From positions 62,001-126,000 of the forward strand of contig NZ_BOMV01000078.1 in the NCBI RefSeq assembly GCF_016862375.1: a stretch of 64,000 bases of DNA, written 5' to 3'. The translations under genes and the position numbers were made by a program. Under the pieces are notes generated by a model that was not told where the DNA came from, made no database searches, and was given only the letters and a program-made list of their open reading frames with translations. Of the stretch, positions 33,996 through 41,257 are shown piece by piece (within the stretch, counting starts at the first letter, position 1; each line of letters opens with the position of its first letter). This stretch comes from Paractinoplanes rishiriensis. Its GTDB lineage: Bacteria > Actinomycetota > Actinomycetes > Mycobacteriales > Micromonosporaceae.

Positions 33996-34685
33996 GTGAC
34001 GCTTACCTTGTGCACCGACCTCGCGGCGGCCGGCTGGATCGCCGGGAGCGATCTGTCGTGGCAGCGCCTCGTGACGCTGGGGCCGGCCGGCTTCGGGGCC
34101 TACGCCCGGCTTCGCTTCCTGGCCGACCCGGCGCACCCCGGCCAGAGCGAGAACGACGTCGACGCCGAGGACTGGCGCGATGACCAGCTGCCGCGCCTGT
34201 TCACGCTGCTGGCCGCGCACACCGCTACGCCGGACGACTGCTACTTCGCCGTCTGGGAAGGCTTCGACCAGTCCCCGCACAGCACCACCGACGGCCACTA
34301 CAACGCACCGGAAGACCCCGACGCCCGCCCCGGCCTGGCGCCACCAGCCACCATCCCGCCGGCGCCGACCGAGGAACCCACCCTGCCGCGAGCCGCAACC
34401 GCCGCGACGAGGGCGACGCCGCAACTCGTGTTGCCGCATCGGGCCTACTGGCTCTTCCGTGGACCGCTGTCCGACGTCGGCGACTGGGACGGCATGCCGC
34501 AACTCCGCGACGCGCCCGCCGCCTTCGTCTGGCCCGCCGACCGCGCCTGGTGCGTGGCCCACGACGTCGACCCGCACTACGCCGGCATCGGGGGGACCCG
34601 TCAAATGATCAGCGCGCTCACCGGCGACCCCGCCCTCGACGCCATCCCCATCGACCCGGCCGCCGAGCAACCCCACTATCGCTGA
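33996..34685 (+). CDS. Hypothetical protein
   Basis: 229 residues from the GTG at 33996, preceded by GAAGGGAGG; a TTG at 34008 is an alternative. No signal or membrane segment. The N-terminal part LCTDLAAAGWIAGSDLSWQRLVTLGPAGF and the C-terminal FVWPADRAWCVAHDVDPHYAGIGG flank a Pro/Thr/Ala-rich linker. It resembles actinomycete proteins of unknown function; the PADRAWC-HDVDPHYAGIGG part often occurs in proteins that handle surface or barrier measurements only by annotation transfer, so I give no function. Confidence 0.65.
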   Translation: MTLTLCTDLAAAGWIAGSDLSWQRLVTLGPAGFGAYARLRFLADPAHPGQSENDVDAEDWRDDQLPRLFTLLAAHTATPDDCYFAVWEGFDQSPHSTTDGHYNAPEDPDARPGLAPPATIPPAPTEEPTLPRAATAATRATPQLVLPHRAYWLFRGPLSDVGDWDGMPQLRDAPAAFVWPADRAWCVAHDVDPHYAGIGGTRQMISALTGDPALDAIPIDPAAEQPHYR

Positions 34686-34720
34686 CGTCGTGACCAAGCC
34701 GGTTCCGGGCGGCGGCCAGG

Positions 34721-35500
34721 TCAGCGACCGCCGGTGAACAGATGGCGATGCTGGCGGCTCCAGGTGATCCGGGCCGCCGTCTCGGTCAGCACGCCGTCGC
34801 GCTCCCAGGTCAGCTGCGGCTCGCGGCCCTCGGCGGCCAGCCGCCTCGCGCGGTCCAAGACCTGCTGTTGTTGCGCTATGACCTCATCCACCAGGCCGTC
34901 CGTCGAGGTCAGGCCGTACGCCTCGGCGAACAGCTCGACGCGGCGCCGGCGGTCGGGGGTGCCGGGATAGCGCAGCCAGCGGACACATTCGTCGTCGGGG
35001 CGGAACGGCGCCACATATTCGAGCGCGTACGCGACGTCGTGCAGCGGGCGGTTCGGCCACGCATAGTCCCAGTCGAGGATGCCGACCGGGCGGGTGCCGC
35101 GCCAGACCAGGTTCCAGGGGCCGAAGTCGCCGTGGCAGATCAGTTCGCCGGCGCGCGGCGCGGCCACCCTACCGGCCCAGACCGCGTCGCCCCGGGGCCG
35201 GAACTCGCGTACGGCCGCATGTAAATCACGCAGCAAGCGTGCCATGCCCACCAAGCCGGACTCATCGACCACCCGGGCCCAAGCCTGCGGACCGGAGTCG
35301 CCCTCGAGATAGGTCAGCACCTCGCGGCCCTCCGCGTCGATGCCCAGCACCCGCGGCGCATGCGGGAAACCGACGGCTTCGAGATGGCGCAGCAGCTCGT
35401 GAATCGCCGGCGACCACGGGTGCAGGGGGCGCCGCACGGTGTCGCCCACCCGCACCACCCGGCGGTGCGGCGTGTCCTGGAGGACCTCGGGGCCGGTCAC
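34721..35500 (-). CDS. Aminoglycoside phosphotransferase (APH)-family kinase
   Basis: 259 residues, GTG start at 35500. The kinase-like fold shows the Brenner-type catalytic loop ICHGDFGPWNLV and the metal-binding ILDWDYAWPN, both intact. The N-lobe Lys region is less clear. Members phosphorylate aminoglycosides, choline, homoserine, macrolides or other small hydroxyls, and resistance cannot be assumed. The start lies 21 bp from a perfect 20-bp inverted repeat, and the MFS exporter is divergent from it, so the two may be co-regulated (inference). Confidence 0.85.
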   Translation of the reverse strand: MTGPEVLQDTPHRRVVRVGDTVRRPLHPWSPAIHELLRHLEAVGFPHAPRVLGIDAEGREVLTYLEGDSGPQAWARVVDESGLVGMARLLRDLHAAVREFRPRGDAVWAGRVAAPRAGELICHGDFGPWNLVWRGTRPVGILDWDYAWPNRPLHDVAYALEYVAPFRPDDECVRWLRYPGTPDRRRRVELFAEAYGLTSTDGLVDEVIAQQQQVLDRARRLAAEGREPQLTWERDGVLTETAARITWSRQHRHLFTGGR

Positions 35501-35520
35501 CCGCCGAGATTAACGTCTCC

Positions 35521-35563
35521 GTTATGTACGAGCGTACACATCATGTGTACGCTCGTACATAAC
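35521..35563. promoter_or_regulatory. Perfect 20-bp inverted repeat (operator) between APH and MFS genes
   Basis: Left arm 35521-35540 and right arm 35544-35563 are exact reverse complements with a 3-bp spacer. Each arm also contains its own dyad TGTACG-N2-CGTACA, so the site is two tandem palindromes, a layout typical of operators bound by two dimers of a TetR-type repressor. It lies between the divergent starts at 35500 and 35591. No regulator gene is adjacent. Confidence 0.85.
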
Positions 35564-35590
35564 CACCCCAGCGCTCATCCGGAGATCGCC

Positions 35591-36787
35591 TTGTCCGTGA
35601 CCAAGACGGCCGTGACCATGACGGCCGCGCCCACCCGGCAGGACCGCGCGGCCCGCATCGCCGTCGCCGTGCTGTTCCTGACCAACGGTGCGGTCTTCTT
35701 CAACGTCGTGCCGCGGTACCCGCAGATCAAGGCCGAGCTCGGCCTGAGCAACGCGCTGCTCGGCGCCGCCCTGGTCGCCTACCCGATCGGCGCCCTGCTG
35801 GCGGGACTGCTGGCCGGCGCCGCGATCCGCCGGTGGGGCTCGGCCCGGGTGGCGGCGCACGGCATTGTGGCGACCACGCTGGCGACGCTGACCATTCCGT
35901 TCGCGCCGCACTGGCTCCTGTTCGGCGCCGCGCTGTTCGTGGTCGGCGCGCTCGACTCGGTCGTCGACGTCGCGCAGAACGCGCACGGCCTGCGGGTGCA
36001 GCGCCGGTACGGCCGCTCGATCGTCAACTCGCTGCACGGCGTGTGGAGCATCGGCGCGGTGCTGGGCGGCCTGATGGGCTCCGCCGCTGCCGGCCTGCAC
36101 CTGCCGCTCGCCGCCCACCTGACCATCTCGGCGGTGCTGTTCGGCACGGTAGCCCTGGTCGCTTACCGGTACCTGCTGCCCGGTCCGGAGGATGCCGAAC
36201 GCGTCCCGGATTCCGCCCGGCCCTCGTTCTCCGGCGCCGCCGTCCGCATGCTCGCCGCCCTCGGCGTGCTGGCCGCGTGCGGCGCCCTGGTCGAGGACGC
36301 CGGCGCGTCGTGGGGAGCCGTCTATCTCAGCGACGAGTTGCACGCCGGGGCCGCGACCGCCGGCCTGGCCGTGGTGGCGCTCCAGGTGGCGATGACCCTC
36401 GGCCGCCTCACCGGCGACCGCGTGGTGGACCGCTTCGGCCAGCGCACCGTGGCCCGCGCCGGCGCGGCCCTCGCGGCGGCCGGCATGGGCACCGCGCTGG
36501 CGGTGCCGTCGGTCCCGGCGACCCTGGCCGGCTTCGCCCTGGCCGGGCTGGGCGTGGCCACGCTGGTGCCGGCCGCCATGCACGCCGCCGACGAACTGCC
36601 CGGGCTACCGGCGGGCAGCGGCCTGACCATCGTGAGCTGGCTGCTGCGCGGCGGCTTCCTGCTCTCGCCGCCGCTGGTGGGCGTCGTCGCCGACCTCACC
36701 AGCCTGCGCGCCGGCCTGCTCACCGTCGTGGTGGCCGGCGTCGTCACCGTGGTGCTCGCCCGGGTGCTGGTCAACCGCCGCGGCTGA
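35591..36787 (+). CDS. MFS transporter
   Basis: 398 residues from the TTG at 35591 (GGAG at 35581-35584, spacer 6); in-frame GTG (35597, 35612) and ATG (35618) are alternatives. About 12 membrane helices. The first half resembles the YbjJ/FucP-like set: FFNVVPRYPQIKAELGLSNALLGAALVAYPIG, then RWGSARVAAHG as the loop 2-3 motif. SLHGVWSIGAVLGGLMGSAAA marks helix 5. The substrate is unknown. It is divergent from the APH gene across the palindromic operator. Confidence 0.87.
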   Translation: MSVTKTAVTMTAAPTRQDRAARIAVAVLFLTNGAVFFNVVPRYPQIKAELGLSNALLGAALVAYPIGALLAGLLAGAAIRRWGSARVAAHGIVATTLATLTIPFAPHWLLFGAALFVVGALDSVVDVAQNAHGLRVQRRYGRSIVNSLHGVWSIGAVLGGLMGSAAAGLHLPLAAHLTISAVLFGTVALVAYRYLLPGPEDAERVPDSARPSFSGAAVRMLAALGVLAACGALVEDAGASWGAVYLSDELHAGAATAGLAVVALQVAMTLGRLTGDRVVDRFGQRTVARAGAALAAAGMGTALAVPSVPATLAGFALAGLGVATLVPAAMHAADELPGLPAGSGLTIVSWLLRGGFLLSPPLVGVVADLTSLRAGLLTVVVAGVVTVVLARVLVNRRG

Positions 36788-36839
36788 GAACCTGCCCGGC
36801 CACGCTCACGAGATTCGCGGAGCCGCCGAACGGAACTAG

Positions 36840-39800
36840 GTGAGCCTGGGTCTACTCGATCGGCTGGACGGCCAGGTGCCGGCCCTGCTGGCCGAGGCGT
36901 TCGCGCGCAGCCCCGTGCCGAAAGCGGTCATCAGCCTCCGCACCGGGACACTCGGCCGGATCGTCGAGGCGAACGCGGCGTTCGGTGCCCTGGTCGGTCA
37001 TCGCCGCGAGGAGATCGTCGGCGACTCGTGTCAGACGCTGGTCGCCGAGGAGGACCTGCCGGGACTGCTGGCGGACATGGATCTGCTGGCCGGCGGCACC
37101 ACGCCGGCCGCGCCGCTGGAGCGGTCGCTGCTGTGCCAGGACGGATCGCGGGTGTGGGTGACCTGCCACGTCACGGTGGTGCGCGACGAGCACGGCGCGG
37201 CCTATGCGGTCGGTGAGATCGTGGAAAGTTCCCGAGGCGCGCCGCCGTCGAGCGAAGAACGGTTGTTCGACGCGTCGCCGATCGGGATGGCGCTGATCGG
37301 GCTGGACGCTTCCTGGCGACGGCTCAACCCGGCGCTGACCACCCTGCTCGGGTACGCCGAATCCGAGCTCGCCGGCCTGGACTGGCAGGCGCTGACCCAC
37401 CCGGACGACGCCGGCGCCGGCGCCTCGCTGATGCGCGAGCTGCGCGCCGGCCAGCGGGACGGCTACGAGCTGCGGAAACGGCTGATCCGCAAGGACGGCC
37501 AGGTGGTCTGGTGCCGGCTCGCGGTCGCCCTGATCCGGGACGCCGCGGGCGCGCCCGAGCACCTGCTGGCCCAGTTCGTCGACGTCACCGCCGACCGGCA
37601 CGAGCGGGAACTGCTGGACGTCACCTTCGACGCCACGTTCGAGGCGAACCCGACGGGCATGGCGATCGGTGACCGGTCCGGGCGGCTGCTGCGGGTCAAC
37701 GCCGCGTACGCCGCCCTCGTCGGCCGGCGGGACGCGGTGTTCACATTCCCCAAGGACCTGGACACCGACCCGCACGCCGTGCGCCGGTACGAGGAGCGGT
37801 TCGTCCACCCGGAGGGCCGGGTGGTGTGGGGGCACGTCTGCGTCACCTCGATCGAGGGGCCGGACGGGGAACGCCACCTGCTCGCCCAGGTCGAGGACAT
37901 CACCGCCCGCAAGCGCGCCGAGCAGCACGCCGCCCGGGAGACCGCGCGGCTGCGTACCACCATCAGCATGCAGCGCGAGATCACCGGGGCCGCGCAGAAC
38001 CGGGACGCCGTGCTGCGGCTGATGGCGCAGCGCACGCTGCGGGTACTGCCGGAGGGCGACACCTGCCTGGTCCAGATGATCGACCGGGACGCCGGGGTGC
38101 TGCGCCCGGTCGCCGGCACCGGGCGGCTGGCGGCCCACAACGTGCCGCCGGCCCCGCTGACCGGGTCGCTGGCCGGGCTCGCGGTGTCCTCGGGCAGCAC
38201 CATCGGCTGCGACGACACCGCGGTGGACCCGCGGTCCAGCAAGGCGATGAGCCGCGCGACCGGCACCCGCTCGCTGATCGTCGCCCCGCTGCGCCGCGCC
38301 GACGGCACCGTCTTCGGCACCCTGTCGGTCGGGTCGGCCCGGCCGGCCGCCTTCGACGACGGCGACGAACAGCAGGTCACGCTGCTCGCGCACGCGCTGG
38401 CCGGCGCCCTTCAGCACGCCGGCGACGCGGCCCGCAACGCCGAACTGCTGGCCGGGGCCACCAGCGCGGTGCAGGCGCTGGAGGAGCAGCGCAAGACCAC
38501 GCTGGCCACCATCGAGCAGGTACGCCGCAGCGAGCGCCGGTTCGTCTCGGTGTTCGGCAACAGCCCGGTCGCGATGATCGTGGTGGGGCTGCACGGCGTC
38601 GACCGGGGGCGGATCTCGCTGGCCAACCCGGCGTTCTGGGACCTGCTCGGCTACTCCGCCGAGCGGGCGATCGGCCTGCACCTGGCCGACCTGACCGGGG
38701 AGACCACCCACAATCTCGAACGCGGGCTGGAAGCGATCGCCGCCGGCCGGAGCCGCGGCGGGCAGCGCGAAACCGTGCTGCGGCGCCGCGACGGCAGCCG
38801 GGGCACGGTGTCCGCGCACACCTCGGTGATCGCCGACGACGACGGCCCGGCCTCCGCGGTGATCCAACTGCTGGACATCACCGCGGCCCGGCACACCGCG
38901 GCCGACCTGGAACAGCTGCTGCGCGAGCGCACCGACACGCTGGCCGCCCTGCAGGTCAGCGAGACCCGCTTCCGGCTCACCTTCGACAACTCGCCGCTCG
39001 GCCTCTCGCTGGTCAGCCTCGCGCCGGAGAGCCAGGGCCGCTACCTGGCCACGAACCCGGCGATGACCCGGATCACCGGCTATCCGGCCGCCGAACTGGC
39101 CGCTATGACCTACCGCGACCTGGTCCACCCCGACGACATCACGAACCTGCCGAACGCGGCGGCCCGCAGCGAGCACCGCTACCGCCACCGGGACGGCCGG
39201 ATCGTGTGGGTCGCGGTCAGCACCGCACCGGTGCACGACGACGCCGGCAAGCCGCTCTACCTGGTCAGCCAGGTGGAGGACATCACCGCCCGGCGAGCCG
39301 CCGAGGCCGAACTGCGCCGCCAGGCCCGGATGCTCGAACTCATCCCGGCCGCCGTGATCATCCGCGACCTGGACGGCGCGATCCGCTGGTGGAACCAGGC
39401 GGCGACCGACCTCTACGGGTGGTCGCTCGACGACGCCCGCGGCCGGAGCGCGCACCAGTTGCTGGACACCGTCTTCCCGGGCGGCACCACGGTGGACAGC
39501 CTCGGGGTCCTGGTGCAGAGGCACGGCCGGTGGGACGGCCAGCTCGAGCACCGCACCGCGACCGGGCGCCGGGTCACCGTGCTGAGCCGGATGGTGCTGC
39601 ACCACACCGACCACGATCCGCACATCCTGGAGATCAACGCGGACGTGACCGCGGCCCGCGCCGCCGAGCAGGCCCGCGCCGAGAGCGAGCAGCGGTTCCG
39701 GGCCCTGTTCGCCAACTCGGCGGCCGGCCAGCTCATCTGCACACCGGACGGCACGGTCATCGCGGCCAATGCGGCGTACGCCCGCCTGGTCGGCCGCCCG

Positions 39801-40730
39801 GCGGAACAACTCACCGGCCGGGTCGACACGGAACTGGTGGACGGGTTGTCCGCCGGCGAGGACTCGTACACCTGCGAGCGGCGCCTGCAGCGCGCCGACG
39901 ACCGCTGGATCGACGTGGAGGCCACGGTCTCGCTGGTCCGCGACCCGGACGGCCGCCCCCAGCACATCATCGCGGTGCTCACCGACATCACCGACCGGCT
40001 GGTGGCCGAGCGTTCCCGCGACCACGCCGCGACCGAACTGGCCGACCGCAACGACCAGTTGGAGGCGGCCAACCAGCTCAAGCTCGACATCATGGGGATG
40101 CTCGGCCACGAGATCGGCAACCCGCTGTCGGCGGTACGCGGCTACGCCGAACTCCTCGACGACGACTGGCGGCAGCTCCAGGAGGGTCACCGGAGCCGGG
40201 CCATCTCGACGATCCACCGGCGGGCCGCCCAGCTCGACGACATCCTCAAGGACGTCCTCGCCATGGTCACCATCGACGCCGGCAGCATCACCACCGACCC
40301 GCACGACGTGTCGGTGCGCGACGAGGTCGACTGGGTGCTGGCCGCCACCGGCAACGAGTCCGTACCGGTCTCGGGCGAGGGCATCCGCGCCTTCGTCGAC
40401 CCCGGCCACCTCCAGCAGATGCTCACCAACCTGCTGTCCAACGCCGCCAAGTTCGCGGGCGGCGCCACCGCGATCCGGATCACCGCCGACGGCACCCGCG
40501 CCCGCATCGAGGTGGAGGACAGCGGTCCGGGCGTGCCCGAGGACTTCCGGCCCCGCCTGTTCGACCGCCTGAGCCGGGCCCAGCGCGACGCCGGCACGAC
40601 CAGCGGCACCGGCCTGGGCCTCCACATTGTCCGCCGCCTCACGCACGCGAACCGGGCCGGCATCCGCCACGAGCCCAACCCGGCCGGCGGCGCCCGCTTC
40701 ATCCTGGAGCTGTGTATAACCGCCTGGTGA
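36840..40730 (+). CDS. Soluble multi-PAS/GAF hybrid-sensor histidine kinase
   Basis: 1296 residues, GTG start, no membrane helix, so a cytoplasmic sensor. Order by eye: PAS (about 15-130), PAS (140-265), PAS (270-380), GAF (390-540), PAS (570-690), PAS (705-825), PAS (835-945), PAS (950-1070), HisKA with His1090 in MLGHEIGNPLSAV, and HATPase with NLLSNAAKFAGG and GTGLGLHIVRR. That is seven PAS and one GAF. Repeated DITARR/DVTA helices mark the PAS C-termini. There is no receiver domain and no response-regulator gene next to it, so it is an orphan kinase. Its stop overlaps the region just before the MazG-like gene. Confidence 0.92.
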   Translation: MSLGLLDRLDGQVPALLAEAFARSPVPKAVISLRTGTLGRIVEANAAFGALVGHRREEIVGDSCQTLVAEEDLPGLLADMDLLAGGTTPAAPLERSLLCQDGSRVWVTCHVTVVRDEHGAAYAVGEIVESSRGAPPSSEERLFDASPIGMALIGLDASWRRLNPALTTLLGYAESELAGLDWQALTHPDDAGAGASLMRELRAGQRDGYELRKRLIRKDGQVVWCRLAVALIRDAAGAPEHLLAQFVDVTADRHERELLDVTFDATFEANPTGMAIGDRSGRLLRVNAAYAALVGRRDAVFTFPKDLDTDPHAVRRYEERFVHPEGRVVWGHVCVTSIEGPDGERHLLAQVEDITARKRAEQHAARETARLRTTISMQREITGAAQNRDAVLRLMAQRTLRVLPEGDTCLVQMIDRDAGVLRPVAGTGRLAAHNVPPAPLTGSLAGLAVSSGSTIGCDDTAVDPRSSKAMSRATGTRSLIVAPLRRADGTVFGTLSVGSARPAAFDDGDEQQVTLLAHALAGALQHAGDAARNAELLAGATSAVQALEEQRKTTLATIEQVRRSERRFVSVFGNSPVAMIVVGLHGVDRGRISLANPAFWDLLGYSAERAIGLHLADLTGETTHNLERGLEAIAAGRSRGGQRETVLRRRDGSRGTVSAHTSVIADDDGPASAVIQLLDITAARHTAADLEQLLRERTDTLAALQVSETRFRLTFDNSPLGLSLVSLAPESQGRYLATNPAMTRITGYPAAELAAMTYRDLVHPDDITNLPNAAARSEHRYRHRDGRIVWVAVSTAPVHDDAGKPLYLVSQVEDITARRAAEAELRRQARMLELIPAAVIIRDLDGAIRWWNQAATDLYGWSLDDARGRSAHQLLDTVFPGGTTVDSLGVLVQRHGRWDGQLEHRTATGRRVTVLSRMVLHHTDHDPHILEINADVTAARAAEQARAESEQRFRALFANSAAGQLICTPDGTVIAANAAYARLVGRPAEQLTGRVDTELVDGLSAGEDSYTCERRLQRADDRWIDVEATVSLVRDPDGRPQHIIAVLTDITDRLVAERSRDHAATELADRNDQLEAANQLKLDIMGMLGHEIGNPLSAVRGYAELLDDDWRQLQEGHRSRAISTIHRRAAQLDDILKDVLAMVTIDAGSITTDPHDVSVRDEVDWVLAATGNESVPVSGEGIRAFVDPGHLQQMLTNLLSNAAKFAGGATAIRITADGTRARIEVEDSGPGVPEDFRPRLFDRLSRAQRDAGTTSGTGLGLHIVRRLTHANRAGIRHEPNPAGGARFILELCITAW

Positions 40731-40732
40731 AC

Positions 40733-41056
40733 ATGAACGACTACCAGCAGGCGGCGCTGCGCACGGCCGCCCCGCGCGACAAGCACAACGAGCTGTTCCA
40801 CCTGCTGCTGGGCCTGGTCGGCGAGACGGGCGAAATAGCCGAAAAGGCCAAGAAGATCGTACGCGACAAAGGCAGCGACTTCGCCCAGTGGGACGTCGGC
40901 GACATCACGAAGGAGCTGGGCGACACGCTCTGGTACGTGGCGGTGATCGCCGACTACTTCGACATCACCCTCGAGGACGTGGCCGAGCTCAACATCGCCA
41001 AGCTGGCCGACCGCCGTCGACGAGGCGTCCTGGGCGGCAACGGCGACAATCGCTGA
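40733..41056 (+). CDS. MazG-like NTP pyrophosphohydrolase
   Basis: 107 residues. All-alpha NTP-PPase signature: HLLLGLVGETGEIAEKAKKIV with the E-x-x-E metal pair, and DITKELGDTLWYVAVIAD with the second E-x-x-D pair. It should hydrolyse non-canonical or selected NTPs to NMP and PPi. The ATG at 40733 is used; a GTG at 40727 overlapping the kinase stop is possible. The tight linkage to a large PAS/GAF kinase is unusual and may imply translational coupling. Confidence 0.88.
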   Translation: MNDYQQAALRTAAPRDKHNELFHLLLGLVGETGEIAEKAKKIVRDKGSDFAQWDVGDITKELGDTLWYVAVIADYFDITLEDVAELNIAKLADRRRRGVLGGNGDNR

Positions 41057-41140
41057 CCGCTTCGGCAGACCGCTCGGGCTTGCTCGCCTTAATCGGCGCC
41101 GGCACGGCAGGGTTGAGTCGCGGGTGGACGGCGGGGGTTT

Positions 41141-41156
41141 CCGAAAACATTTTCGG
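41141..41156. promoter_or_regulatory. Dyad CCGAAAA-CA-TTTTCGG upstream of GH127 gene
   Basis: A 7-bp inverted repeat with a 2-bp centre lies 102 bp before the GH127 ATG. It matches the CGAAA/TTTCG half-site pattern of LacI-type repressors of actinobacterial polysaccharide-degradation genes, and a near-identical second site lies 80 bp downstream. Confidence 0.65.
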
Positions 41157-41220
41157 TAATTAGAGTCTGTCGATAATCCATGGTCAAGTGCCAGCCTTCC
41201 GGTCCGGCGTTGCCGTGACC

Positions 41221-41236
41221 GCCGAAAATTTTCGGC
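41221..41236. promoter_or_regulatory. Perfect palindrome GCCGAAAATTTTCGGC at GH127 leader
   Basis: A perfect 16-bp palindrome ends 5 bp before the Shine-Dalgarno AGGAGGAG (41241-41248) of the GH127 gene. Together with the site at 41141-41156 it forms a likely operator pair, spaced 80 bp, that could allow looping repression (inference). Confidence 0.72.
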
Positions 41237-41257
41237 TATCAGGAGGAGTAGGTTTTT

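Noticed and set aside
35524..35562. Short peptide-coding frames MYERTHHVYART on both strands
   Set aside because: They are a necessary result of the perfect palindrome, have no ribosome site and are cut off within it.
34721..36787. Antibiotic resistance cassette (APH plus efflux)
   Set aside because: Both families have many non-resistance members and no substrate evidence exists in the sequence. Only co-regulation by the palindrome is suggested.
36852..40670. Long antisense frame opposite the PAS/GAF histidine kinase
   Set aside because: Composition is typical of the third-position GC shadow, with no recognisable motif, while the plus strand has clear PAS, GAF, HisKA and HATPase sequences.
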